Source of the DNA: Kolteria novifilia | Lineage (GTDB): Bacteria > Planctomycetota > Planctomycetia > Kolteriales > Kolteriaceae | DNA: 64,000 nt | Direction: 5' to 3' | NCBI GenBank assembly: GCA_007748055.1 | Contig: CP036279.1 | Location: forward strand, 7,549,474-7,613,473 | Program-made: the position numbers and the translations under genes | Part shown: piece after piece, positions 45,723 through 54,762 of the stretch | Position numbering within the stretch: position 1 is the first letter of the stretch | How the letters are laid out: every line of letters begins with the position of its first letter | Notes under the pieces: generated by a model | What the model was told of the DNA's origin: nothing | Seen by the model: the letters and a program-made list of their open reading frames with translations, nothing else | Databases searched by the model: none

Positions 45723-48134
45723 CTACTGGCTCTCCCGCGAGTTCGACTCGGCCTGGTCGCCGTCGGGTTCGCGCATCGTGTGGATCCAGTCGATCAGCTC
45801 TTGCCAACGCTGCCGCAGCACGCGGAGAAGTTCCTCCTCCGTCATCGGCTCCGCATCGGCTTCCAGCTCATCATCGCCCGGTTCGAACAGCGACTGCCCG
45901 CCCGCGTTGGCCCGCGGATCACTCCGACGACCGGACGCCTCCGGGACTTCGAAGGAAGAAAGCCGGTCGCCAAGTCCCGTCTCGTCGAGTGAGTCGCGGA
46001 CAGCCGGTCGGTAGAAGATCGGGTTGGCGGCTCCGCCTTGAAACCCGCTTCCGCCCCCCAAGTTCGCGAAGCGATTGAGCGCGATCAGTCGAATCACCGC
46101 CTCGTCGTCGAGATCGTCGTCGTCCATTCGCTCCTCGGAGTCGGAGAGGAACATCTCCTCGCGAATTTCCTCCTCCTCTTGCTCCGGGTCGGCCACCATC
46201 GTCGCGAGACTCTGTTGCGACAGCGGCGCGAAGAGAACCTCCGACGTCGTCGGCGCGTTGACCATCCAGTCGCTCGCGACCGGAGCGTCCCCCGCCAATC
46301 CGAAGATCAACTGCTGATCGCGGCCATCGAGCAGTCCATCGCGGTTGGTGTCGAAGCTCCAAACCCCCCCTTCGAAAACGCCAAGGTAGTCCGCTTCGCC
46401 AGTCGGGCCGTCGACGACGACCGGCTCCGCGCCGGGACCACCGAGTCGCAGGTAGAGGTCGCGAGTGTCGAAGATCGCGTTGCGATCGAGGTCGATGTAC
46501 CACTCGTTGCCGCGAACGATGCCGAGTTCGTCAACCCCATCGCCGTCGACGTCGGCCACGATCGGAAGATCCCCGACGGTCCCGAAATTGACGATCTGGT
46601 CGTCGACGCCGAAAACTCCATCGCCGTTGGCGTCGAGGATGAACGAGCCGTCGCGGAAAATGCCGAGATACTCGCCCGCGCCCGCGCTCCAGACTCCCGT
46701 GATCGCGATATCTCCCGCGACGCCGAAGGGAAGCGAGAGATCCCCGGCGTCCCAACCCATCGTCCGGTTGGCATCGAAGATGAACTCGCCGCCCCGGAAG
46801 ACGCCCCAGTAGCTCTCACCATCGATCGACCCGATGATCGGTTGGTCATTCGTGAGCCCGAACCCGAACTCGACATCCCCCCCATCCCAGATGCCGTTGG
46901 CATTGGCGTCGATGGAGAAGGTCGCGTTGCGATAGACCCCGACGTTGATCTCCGTGACGTTGACCGGCGGGGCTCCCGAAAGGGTCGCCACCGCATCGAG
47001 CGCGGCCGCGAGATCGAGCCGCGAAAATGTCAAACCCGTGTTGATGACGTTGTCGTTCTCGTCGTCGCCATCGAAGACCGACACACCGCGGTCCTGAAAG
47101 AGCGAGAGCATAAAGTCCTGATGCGCCAACCCGCCCAGTCCCGCGGCGTCGAGCGCCTGGTGAAGAATCGCCGCGGCTCCGGCGACGACCGGACTCGCCA
47201 TCGAGGTCCCCGCTCGTGTCGCGTAGGTTCCCCCGAGGTCGGCGCTGGTAATCGCCGCTCCTGGAGCGAGCAAATCGAGGTCGGCCGAACGCTGCGTGAA
47301 GGAGGTGATCAGGTCGGGGCCGGTCGTGAAGTCCTGGGCGCCGCTGGTGAATCCGACGCTCCCGACATTCGCGTCCCACACGGCGCCGACGGAAACGACT
47401 TGTGGACTGATCGACGGGTAGGCGATCCCGATCGAGCTGCCGACGTTGTAGAAACCGTTGCCCGAAGCCGCCGCGACAAAGACACCCTGCGAACGCAGGA
47501 TCGAGAACTCGTCCTCAAAGAAGAAGTAGGGATTCGAGAGAAACGACCCCGATCCCAGCGACATGTTGACCGCGACGATGTTGTAGCGCTCTTGGTTCTC
47601 CGCGACCCAACGCAGGGCATCTTCGATATCGCCGAAACTCCCCGAACCGTTGGCTCCCAGGGCCTTGAGCGCGATCAAGTTGGCGTCGGGGGCGACGCCG
47701 GGAAAGTTCGCGTTACTGCTGGCGACGATGCCGGCGACGTGGGTGCCGTGGCCGTTGTCGTCCATCGGGTCGGCGTCGTCGTTGAAGAAGTCGTACCCGG
47801 CGATGACGCGACTACCGCCCGGACCGAGAAAGGCCGGGTGCGTGTAGTCGATCCCCGAATCGATCACGGCGATCGAGTAGCCGGTTCCGCGATAGGGATA
47901 GTTGGCCTGGGCCGACGGGAGCCCTATCAGATTGGTCGCCTGCGTGTCCGCGGTGACCAAGTTGTCGTCAGCGCTTGGCGCCGCGACCTCGGTATCGTCG
48001 ATGGTGAAGGTGAGATTGCGCCACTCACTGTGGCTCAACTCGGTTGGTAGTGGGGAACTCGTCGGCACGATCCGATCTTCAAGAAGATCGAAGTGCAACA
48101 CGCGCGTCCAAGCGCGGAGAAGAGGTGGCTTCAT
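45723..48134 (-). CDS. Secreted subtilisin-like protease (S8) with C-terminal repeats
   Basis: An 803-residue exoprotein. The N-terminus carries FDLLEDRIVP, the LEDR-type motif of planctomycetal exported proteins, without a classic signal peptide. The S8 domain has Asp92 (AVIDSGIDY), His129 (NGHGTHVAG), Asn226 (AASGNG) and Ser311 (GTSMASP), so the active site is complete. Residues about 395-640 are five imperfect repeats of 40-50 residues with FRDGSFILDANGDG-like text, possibly calcium-binding. The tail is very acidic (EEEEIREEM, DDDDLDDEA) and ends in a helical segment. It converges on wzt. Confidence 0.9.
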   Translation of the reverse strand: MKPPLLRAWTRVLHFDLLEDRIVPTSSPLPTELSHSEWRNLTFTIDDTEVAAPSADDNLVTADTQATNLIGLPSAQANYPYRGTGYSIAVIDSGIDYTHPAFLGPGGSRVIAGYDFFNDDADPMDDNGHGTHVAGIVASSNANFPGVAPDANLIALKALGANGSGSFGDIEDALRWVAENQERYNIVAVNMSLGSGSFLSNPYFFFEDEFSILRSQGVFVAAASGNGFYNVGSSIGIAYPSISPQVVSVGAVWDANVGSVGFTSGAQDFTTGPDLITSFTQRSADLDLLAPGAAITSADLGGTYATRAGTSMASPVVAGAAAILHQALDAAGLGGLAHQDFMLSLFQDRGVSVFDGDDENDNVINTGLTFSRLDLAAALDAVATLSGAPPVNVTEINVGVYRNATFSIDANANGIWDGGDVEFGFGLTNDQPIIGSIDGESYWGVFRGGEFIFDANRTMGWDAGDLSLPFGVAGDIAITGVWSAGAGEYLGIFRDGSFILDANGDGVFGVDDQIVNFGTVGDLPIVADVDGDGVDELGIVRGNEWYIDLDRNAIFDTRDLYLRLGGPGAEPVVVDGPTGEADYLGVFEGGVWSFDTNRDGLLDGRDQQLIFGLAGDAPVASDWMVNAPTTSEVLFAPLSQQSLATMVADPEQEEEEIREEMFLSDSEERMDDDDLDDEAVIRLIALNRFANLGGGSGFQGGAANPIFYRPAVRDSLDETGLGDRLSSFEVPEASGRRSDPRANAGGQSLFEPGDDELEADAEPMTEEELLRVLRQRWQELIDWIHTMREPDGDQAESNSRESQ

Positions 48135-48358
48135 TCAGGAAGAGTCCCAGAGGGGCGTCGCCGCGAAGCATCCCTCCCAATCCTAATTCGCGAAGCCTGT
48201 GTTGTCTAGGAAGGAGATGCCGTTCGATCAACTTTCGTTCGGTGGTGACTCATTGAGTGCAGCCTGCGCTCTCCATCTGGGTGCCATGTTACGTGGACAT
48301 GTGGGAAACGGTCGTTGATCCGGCAAGTTGTTGCTTTGGGTAGGCAGGAGCGGCTAGA
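48135..48358. other. Intergenic region upstream of the subtilisin gene
   Basis: About 220 bases that should carry the protease promoter. Nothing specific recognised. Confidence 0.35.
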
Positions 48359-48633
48359 CAACCCCTGTCGGGGTTGGTTTGTTATTTGAACCGGTACCCA
48401 GGGTGCGCGAAGCGCGACCCTGGGCTCCACCAGAGAACGGCGTTGCCGTTCGGAAAGTAACGCGATGACGTTCGGAAAATGAAGGCGGTGACGTTCGGAA
48501 AGTAACGCGATGACGTTCGGAAAATGAAGGCGTTGCCGTTCGGAAAGTAACGCGATGACGTTCGGAAAATGAAGGCGATGACGTTCGGAAAGTATCGCGG
48601 TGACGTTTGGAAGTAGTTTGGAAAGTGAAGGCT
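48359..48633. repeat. REP element with alternating 22/23-bp tandem array
   Basis: CAACCCCTGTCGGGGTTG (48359-48376) and a 28-bp palindrome (CCCAGGGT...ACCCTGGG, 48397-48424) are followed by GAACGGCGTTGCCGTTC and then an array from 48448. Units of 22 bp (GTTCGGAAAGTAACGCGATG..) and 23 bp (GTTCGGAAAATGAAGGCG...) alternate, seven in all to 48604, then decay. Same modules as the elements at 0.6 and 12.5-14.3 kb, with a different array. Confidence 0.88.
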
Positions 48634-48910
48634 TCCCCCTCTTCCCAGCGGAGCATGCCAAAGGGATGGACGCCTAGTGTCGTGATTGGTTAGTTCATGG
48701 ACTAAAAGACTCTTGGGTGCCATGCTCACGCTGGCCGTGGGCATGCGGAAAACGCCTATGATTGGGCAATCCTCCGCGCGATCTGAGGGCCGAGATTCAA
48801 TGTGGCGAACGAACCAACCAAGACCCAATGTTCGGGTGGCACTGGCTGCTTGTCAGCCAGTGAGAAGTGATCGTGGGTTCACAACCCGAAACCTAGCGCT
48901 TGACGCAGCT
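48634..48910. repeat. Dispersed repeats: GTGCCATGCTCAC and CACTGGCTGCTTG
   Basis: 48708-48784 matches 30224-30300 over about 75 bases, including the hairpin at 48717-48747. 48838-48862 is a GGCACTGGCTGCTTGTCAGC hairpin of the family also at 7.06 and 53.2 kb. No gene seen. Confidence 0.65.
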
Positions 48911-49222
48911 CTAGTGATGGTGTTCCTTCTCCGTGAGCGCCCAGGCAACCAACATCGGTTTCCCGGCGGCGGCCCCCGCGCGGGCGTTGAGTTCGGCTTC
49001 GTCGACCTCGACCCCGGCGCGGCGATGGCGTTCGGCGACCTGTCCCTTCACCAAGTTGACGTAGTCGACGACACTAAACGAATACCCTTCCGACTCCGCC
49101 AAGCCGATGACCGCGGCGATCGCGTCGGCCGGATCAACGCGATCGATGGCGTGCGCCTTTCGGCGAAGCTCCCGATCCGTCTTGAGCTGGTGTAGGAACG
49201 CCATGATTGTGTCCGTCGACAA
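48911..49222 (-). CDS. Nif11-like protein
   Basis: A 103-residue protein whose first 60 residues match the Nif11 leader-like domain (IMAFLHQLKTDRELRRK, then AAVIGLAESEGYSFSVVDYV). This domain occurs in leaders of some ribosomally made peptides and in small cyanobacterial and planctomycete proteins of unknown role. The remaining 40 residues are polar, with an AGAAAGKPM stretch but no clear double-glycine cleavage site or Cys-rich core, and end in HHH. Start is TTG at 49222 with GGAGA upstream; an ATG six codons later is possible. No maturation enzyme lies nearby. Confidence 0.75.
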   Translation of the reverse strand: MSTDTIMAFLHQLKTDRELRRKAHAIDRVDPADAIAAVIGLAESEGYSFSVVDYVNLVKGQVAERHRRAGVEVDEAELNARAGAAAGKPMLVAWALTEKEHHH

Positions 49223-49410
49223 GGAATTCTCCGCGATCGATACGCTTGAGGAACGCCATCCGCGCGACCTCGCACGAAGGGGACGGTGGTGGAGTTCGGC
49301 AACATCACCGAAAGGAAACTATATCCAGATCGCGCCGCGGAGCACCGGCATCGGAAAAAGCATGAAGGGGAAAGGCGCGGGGCAACGGTAGGGATCGGGT
49401 CAGAGTGCTG

Positions 49411-50439
49411 TTAGGCGACGTTCGACTGCGCCGAGCGTCCGCCGCGGAGCGACGTCATCTCGGCTTCAACCATCATCGCGGCGAGTTCCTCGAAGCTGAT
49501 CGAGGGTTCCCAATCGAGGACGGTTTTCGCCTTGGAGGGATCGGCCTGGACGATGCCCGACTCCTGGGGACGCATCAGCTCGCGATCGATCACCACGTAG
49601 TCGTGCCAGTCCAAACCGACATGATTGAACGCGGCCCGAACGAAGTCCTCGACCGAATGGGCCATGCCCGTTCCGATGACGAAGTCCTCGGGAGCGTCCG
49701 CCTCGAGAATGAGCGGCATCGCCCGGGCGAAATCGCCGGCATAGCCCCAATCGCGCCGGGCATGCAGATCGCCGAGATGAAGTTCGCGGTCCTGACCCAA
49801 CGCGATTTTCGCGACCGAGTGGCTCACTTTCCGGGTGAGGAAGCGTGCCCCTCGTCGGGGGGACTCGTGATTGAAAAGGATCCCGACGCCGATGAAGAGA
49901 CGATGCCGCTCCCGGTAGTGATGGGCCATCCGGTGAGCGTACGCCTTCGCCCGACCGTAGTCGTTTCGCGGATGAAACGGCGTCGTTTCGGACTGAGGGG
50001 TCTCCTTGGGTTCGCCGAAGACCTCGCTGGAGCTGGCGTGAAAGATGCGCGCTCCGGGGGCGTGCTTGCGGACCGCGTCGAAGACGCGCTCGGGACCGAG
50101 CCCGGTGATCTGCCACGCCGCCTCGGGGAACTCCATGCACGCCGAGACCGACGTCTCCGCGGCCAAATGGTAAATTTCGTCGGGTTCGACGCGGGAGATG
50201 AGTTCTTCCATGGAGGACGCATTCGCAAGATCGCCTTGGTGGAGCGCGATCCGATCGCGAAGATGGGCAAGTCTGGCGGGAAACTCGGGGCCGAGCTTGC
50301 GCACCATCCCATGAACATCCCGGCCCTTCTCAAGCAGGACTTCAGCGAGATAGCTCCCGTCCTGACCCGAGATTCCGGTGATCAGGGCGCGCTTTGTTCT
50401 CACGTCTCGTGAAGATCTCGACGTCACGGCCGCGCCCAT
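49411..50439 (-). CDS. GDP-mannose 4,6-dehydratase paralogue
   Basis: A 342-residue extended SDR closely related to Gmd ([24 protein letters not shown] with Tyr161 and Lys165, [31 protein letters not shown]). It differs from the 40.7 kb copy throughout, for example HLAAETSVSACMEFPE in place of [14 protein letters not shown], so it is an old paralogue and may use a different nucleotide sugar. The start at 50439 has GAGGTG upstream. Confidence 0.85.
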   Translation of the reverse strand: MGAAVTSRSSRDVRTKRALITGISGQDGSYLAEVLLEKGRDVHGMVRKLGPEFPARLAHLRDRIALHQGDLANASSMEELISRVEPDEIYHLAAETSVSACMEFPEAAWQITGLGPERVFDAVRKHAPGARIFHASSSEVFGEPKETPQSETTPFHPRNDYGRAKAYAHRMAHHYRERHRLFIGVGILFNHESPRRGARFLTRKVSHSVAKIALGQDRELHLGDLHARRDWGYAGDFARAMPLILEADAPEDFVIGTGMAHSVEDFVRAAFNHVGLDWHDYVVIDRELMRPQESGIVQADPSKAKTVLDWEPSISFEELAAMMVEAEMTSLRGGRSAQSNVA

Positions 50440-50801
50440 TTCGACTCACCTCGAAACGTTCGAAGTACTTATGCCTTCGCGGGTTACCGCTCTTGGCACC
50501 AACTCATGCCCGGAAGGATCTCTTCTCCGAGCCGCCTCCTCATACTCGGGTCGTCCAACTTTTGCCAGACCTATCGAGGAACTTGTTCTGAAAGGATCTC
50601 GGGAGCGAGAACGGACTTGGAAAAAGGCGGGTTCGACGAGCCAGGATATTGGATAAGCGATGGTTGCCCAAGGGATTGACTTCAACCGCTCCCCCTTGCC
50701 CAAGGGGGGATGCTGAATGGCAATCCCCTTGGAACAGAGGAAGGTTGGATGGCAACGCTTTCTAACGAGGGGGAAGACCGCCGCGGGCAGCTTCCCACGT
50801 C
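50440..50801. repeat. Intergenic region with CCCCCTTG repeat
   Basis: No gene is seen. Degenerate copies of the CCCCCTTGCCCAAGGGGGG hairpin family lie at about 50684-50760. Confidence 0.55.
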
Positions 50802-51623
50802 TCAGCGCGATCGACGCTGTGCCTCGTACCACTCTCGCTTGACGTCTTCCGGCACAAAGCGGTAGGGAGCGGCGAGAAATCGCTCGCGGCTCGATTCGCC
50901 TGAAAAGAGCCAGAGACGGTCGATGTAGACCGCGGCGTGCCGGACATCGCCCTTCATCCCGCCCGTCGACATGACACACGCGCCACCCGCGACCGGTAGG
51001 TAGCGCTTCGGGTCGGCCCGGAAACGATCCGCTTTGGCTTGCGACGCGAAGTGATACGTCATTCCCGCCTCCCGGACCATGAATCGCTCGTCTCCCCGGC
51101 GTAGTTGCTGCTCCTCCAACATGCTCACCAAGCAGACGCCGCCGAATTCGGGCCGTTCCTCCGCCCGGGCCGCGACCAAGGGAGTCGTTTTCGCCGCAAG
51201 AGGCCGCTGTTTTGGACAAAGGCCGTCGATGCCCTTAAGGAATCGCGGAACATCCTGGTAACCGCTCAGCTTGCGAAGGACGACTTGGTCGGCCGTGAGC
51301 ACCATTGTGGTGGGGAAACTTCGCACACCGATGGCTCGGGCGACGGAGGGATTGGCGTCGACATCGACCTTGAGCGGAACGAAACAGCCGTTGATGTGCC
51401 GAGCGACCCGATCGTTGGAAAAGGTCTCGTCGAACATGCGATGGCAGTAGTGGCACCACGACGCGGTAAAGGTCATGAGGACCGGCTTGCCGGATTGACG
51501 GGACTCGTTGAGGGCGCTGGTCATGTCGTCGCGCCAAGCGACGCCAGCTGCTTGGGCCGATCCAACGGCGGAGAGGGCCCCGACAAGGAGGGCCAAGGAG
51601 AGGGACTTGTGGAACGTGGACAT
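50802..51623 (-). CDS. Exported thioredoxin-fold protein with two YHS-like segments
   Basis: A 273-residue protein with a signal peptide (SLALLVGALSAVGSAQA), a thioredoxin domain with the CxxC as SWCHYC (Cys57, Cys60) and GVRSFPTTMVL, and a C-terminal region with two YHS-like units (MTYHFASQAKADRFRADPKRY and LWLFSGESSRERFLAAPYRF) that lack the usual metal-binding cysteines. A periplasmic thiol-redox role is likely. Start at 51623 uses GAGGAAG; an ATG five codons upstream overlaps that site. Confidence 0.82.
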   Translation of the reverse strand: MSTFHKSLSLALLVGALSAVGSAQAAGVAWRDDMTSALNESRQSGKPVLMTFTASWCHYCHRMFDETFSNDRVARHINGCFVPLKVDVDANPSVARAIGVRSFPTTMVLTADQVVLRKLSGYQDVPRFLKGIDGLCPKQRPLAAKTTPLVAARAEERPEFGGVCLVSMLEEQQLRRGDERFMVREAGMTYHFASQAKADRFRADPKRYLPVAGGACVMSTGGMKGDVRHAAVYIDRLWLFSGESSRERFLAAPYRFVPEDVKREWYEAQRRSR

Positions 51624-52029
51624 GGTTCTTCCTCGCATGGAACGCTTGGTTCACTGGAGGGATTATCGGCGGGATGGTGGCCTCGCCTGTGTGAGCTCGA
51701 TCACCATGAGAGACGCGAGTCGCTTTTCCTCGCTGGCGCGACCGGCGCGATCATCCTGTTCGCACGTCTAACCACCGGGGAATCTGACGGTTACGTCGAC
51801 TTAGCGACCCAGGGCACGAGAAGCATCGAGTGACGTAGTCCTCTTGTCCCGGTGCGGACTGGACAGAAAGTTTGCGATCGCCAAGAAGCGAGCTATATTT
51901 CACTGCCAAACGAATTAAAGCCGCGCATGCTGCGTCCTGCGCGATCAGCGATTCCGTGCTATTGGAGCCCAGCGCGATCGGGCCCGTTGGCATCGTCCCT
52001 TTCGTGGAGTCTCTTGGGAGAGCCCTCTC
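51624..52029. other. Divergent intergenic region, nothing recognised
   Basis: A 406-base gap between the thioredoxin-like gene and cheV. No gene, repeat or convincing promoter was seen. Confidence 0.4.
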
Positions 52030-52995
52030 TTGACCACCATCGCCAAGCCGCCGACCACGCAATCCCACCTCGGGACGAACATTCTTCTCGAGGCAGGCAC
52101 CAACGAGCTCGAGGTCCTCGTCTTTCATCTCGACGAGCATCGGTACGGCATCAACGGGGCCAAGGTCCGCGAAGTGGTCCATCCGCCCAAGGTACGCCCG
52201 GTCCCCAACGCCCACGAGTCGCTCGATGGGCTCTGCAAACTGCGGGACCTAGTCATGCCGATGGTCTCGCTGCGAAAGTACTTCCAGCTCAACGCGCCCG
52301 AGCAGCTCGCCAAGCTCGACACGTCCAAGTCCCTCGACTCGCACGATTCGCAAGTCATCGTAACCGTCTTCAACAGCCAGTCGGTCGCGTTCCGCGTCGA
52401 TCGCGTCGACCGGATCTACCGCATCTCTTGGGAGAAGATGCGGCCGCTGCCCGAACTGTGCGACAGCGATCGCAACCTCTTCACCGGCTTGACGGTCATC
52501 GACGAGGATATCGTCCTGATGGTCGACCTCGAGAAGATCAGTGAGGAGATCAACGGCCGCAAGTCCCGATTGGTTGCCGAAGCGGAAGCCTCTCATGCGA
52601 AGCCGCTACTTGGTAAGCGGATCCTCTACGCGGAGGATTCGCTGATGATTCAAACGATGACGACCGATCTTCTGCGAGCGGCGGGCGTCGACGATCTTCA
52701 CATCTTCAACAACGGCCAGGATGCCTGGAACTGGGTCAATCAACACTCGGGGGTTCCACCCCTCGACGTCGTCGTGACCGACATCGAGATGCCGCTGATG
52801 GATGGTCTTCACCTGACGTCGCGACTGCGTCAGGACAAGCGAACCAGCAACATTCCCGTGATCCTGCTCTCCTCGCTGATCAATGCCGAGAACGAAAAGA
52901 AGGGCAAAGCCGTCGGCGCCACTGCCCAACTGGTCAAGAGTAAGATCAACCTCCTCCCCGGCACCATCGCCGAAGCGCTCACGGCGGGGAAGTAG
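52030..52995 (+). CDS. cheV: CheV-type chemotaxis coupling protein
   Basis: A 321-residue fusion of a CheW-like domain (about residues 25-175) and a receiver domain (about 196-318). The receiver has Glu202-Asp203, the phosphoacceptor Asp251 in VVTDIEMPLMDG and a Lys near residue 300 (KGKAVGATAQLVKS region). It couples chemoreceptors to CheA and adapts by phosphorylation. TTG start at 52030. No other chemotaxis gene is in the window. Confidence 0.93.
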   Translation: MTTIAKPPTTQSHLGTNILLEAGTNELEVLVFHLDEHRYGINGAKVREVVHPPKVRPVPNAHESLDGLCKLRDLVMPMVSLRKYFQLNAPEQLAKLDTSKSLDSHDSQVIVTVFNSQSVAFRVDRVDRIYRISWEKMRPLPELCDSDRNLFTGLTVIDEDIVLMVDLEKISEEINGRKSRLVAEAEASHAKPLLGKRILYAEDSLMIQTMTTDLLRAAGVDDLHIFNNGQDAWNWVNQHSGVPPLDVVVTDIEMPLMDGLHLTSRLRQDKRTSNIPVILLSSLINAENEKKGKAVGATAQLVKSKINLLPGTIAEALTAGK

Positions 52996-53333
52996 ACGCC
53001 GGGTGGGCGGGTCTGCCTGTCAATGGCTTCGGCGTAGGGTCATCGGTTCGGAAACGACCCACGGCTCCCGCGACGATTTGGACAACGCTTCAGCGTCTCC
53101 GCCGGGGCCGCTTGCCCAAGGGGACTCCTGAGGCCGAGCCACCGAGGTAGGAACCTCGCGCGAATCGTCGAACGGTGGCACTGGCCGACAAGCAGCCAAT
53201 GGCACCCAAACGTCAGACGTTGACGAGTTGCTCGTGCACGGTCAAACACCCAAGTTCGGGTTGACGGTGACACCAATCGTTTTCACTGGCCGACAGCCGG
53301 CCAGTGGCACCCGAGAGTCAGGCTTTGACCGAG
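52996..53333. repeat. Convergent intergenic region with two CACTGGCCGACA hairpins
   Basis: No gene is seen. Copies of the CACTGGC...GCCAGTG repeat family lie at about 53174-53200 and 53283-53310, both followed by GGCACCC. Confidence 0.65.
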
Positions 53334-54335
53334 CTAGTCGGATACGCCACCCAGAGGCTGGTTGTCGTCGCGGGCGGCAAGTTGCCTGTAGACTTGAAGG
53401 TCAATGGTCTCGCTGACGAAGTGAGTCGAGCCATCCCCCATCGCGAAATAGCATCCTCCTGGGTGATGGCTTCCGAAGAGCCGGTTCTGGTCAACCCAAT
53501 TTCCCGTCGTTCCTCGATTGAAAGGCCGACTGTTGATCGAGTCGACGGCGGCGGCCGTTGAACTGAGCATCACCCAACGTCCGGTCCCGGGATGAGTGCC
53601 CGTCGCCCAGGTGTTGTAGGCGCTGGGAAACCCGCTGCGCGCGTTCTGATAGACGCTCTCTCCCAACGCGAAGACCTTGGCGGAGCCATCGGAAAGGGAG
53701 GCCAACCTCACCTTCGAGTTGATGAACATCGTGCCGTTGTTGAAAAAGACGGCCAACTGCAGTCCCGCATCGTTGTTCGCGCAGGGGTACGCGGCGTCTT
53801 CACCGGTCGGCGGCTGGGGGCCTCCTCCCATGCACGCGAAATAGTTGTTCCGCGGCGTATTGCCCGAGAGAGGATCGGAAGGACATTGAAACTTCGCGAG
53901 TGGGTCAAGGACTTGGGGAATGTTCGCCGCTCCGATGCCGTTGTGGCCAACGCCCGAAGTGTTCATGCCGTAGGGAAACGGCTGTTCGAAGTTGAAGCGA
54001 TCGTAGCGTTGCTGCTCGTCCATGAAGGGGAGAAGCATGACGGTCCAAGGGGCACGGCTCGCGTCGCGGCCACCCGTGTTGGGATTGCAGACATTGCCCG
54101 CGTCCTCGGTGGTAATCACCGCGGGCGGAAACGCGCCATGGGCGTCGTGGTAATTGTGCAGCGCGACGCCGAGCTGCTTGAAGTTGTTCGCGCACTGACT
54201 GCGACGCGCCGCTTCACGAGCCTGCTGAATCGCGGGCAAGAGCAGGGCGACCAAGACTCCAATGATCGCGATGACGACGAGAAGCTCGACAAGCGTGAAA
54301 CCTCTGTCCCTTATCCGTAACGTTTGCGGTCCCAT
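53334..54335 (-). CDS. DUF1559 pseudopilin-like protein
   Basis: A 333-residue protein of the DUF1559 family, hugely expanded in planctomycetes. It has a prepilin leader (RGFTLVELLVVIAIIGVLVALLLPAIQQAREAARR region) with processing expected after Gly12 and Glu at position +5, NNFKQLGVALHNYHDAHGAFP, and the C-terminal H-x9-DG motif (HPGGCYFAMGDG). It is exported through a type II/IV-like pseudopilus system; exact role unknown. Start at 54335 has AGGGAGATC upstream; the open frame upstream is not supported. Confidence 0.93.
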   Translation of the reverse strand: MGPQTLRIRDRGFTLVELLVVIAIIGVLVALLLPAIQQAREAARRSQCANNFKQLGVALHNYHDAHGAFPPAVITTEDAGNVCNPNTGGRDASRAPWTVMLLPFMDEQQRYDRFNFEQPFPYGMNTSGVGHNGIGAANIPQVLDPLAKFQCPSDPLSGNTPRNNYFACMGGGPQPPTGEDAAYPCANNDAGLQLAVFFNNGTMFINSKVRLASLSDGSAKVFALGESVYQNARSGFPSAYNTWATGTHPGTGRWVMLSSTAAAVDSINSRPFNRGTTGNWVDQNRLFGSHHPGGCYFAMGDGSTHFVSETIDLQVYRQLAARDDNQPLGGVSD

Positions 54336-54762
54336 CGGTGATCTCCCTGGACATGACTTTGCCACTCGGCCCACTTTCGCGACTAGCGAAAGCGAGCGTG
54401 CGATCAAGGTAACGAAGAGCCAGGCCGGGCTTTTGGTGGTCCCTCGACCCGGAAGTCTCCCTCGCAAGTTGGGACGACCTGATTGGCTCGTCGTCAGCAG
54501 CAATCGTTCATCAAGAGATTCACCCCCCCAATCGACGTTCGTAGCCGCCAAATGACGTAAAGTCAACGATCGATTTTGGATGGGAGACTTCGATCGATCG
54601 CGCGCGGGCGGCTTTCCCGGCGCGCTGGTGCTTCTCCTTCTCCTCGGCCCACCTAGAATGCCCTCCGAAACACGCTGATCGGCGAGGTCTGGCGTGCATG
54701 CTCGGATCGGCATGCCACGATCGACGCCCAAGAATTGAATCGCTCGCAAGGAGAGGGCCACG
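54336..54762. other. Divergent intergenic region, nothing recognised
   Basis: A 427-base gap between the DUF1559 gene and gpmI, holding both promoters presumably; none was identified. The gpmI ribosome site AAGGAGA lies at its right end. Confidence 0.4.

Noticed and set aside
46038-48050. 670-codon open frame opposite the subtilisin gene
   Set aside because: High GC and Asp/Gly-rich codons keep the antisense open. The minus-strand product has a full catalytic triad.
48448-48604. CRISPR-like array of 22/23-bp repeats
   Set aside because: The sequence between repeated cores is itself repeated, so there are no unique spacers.
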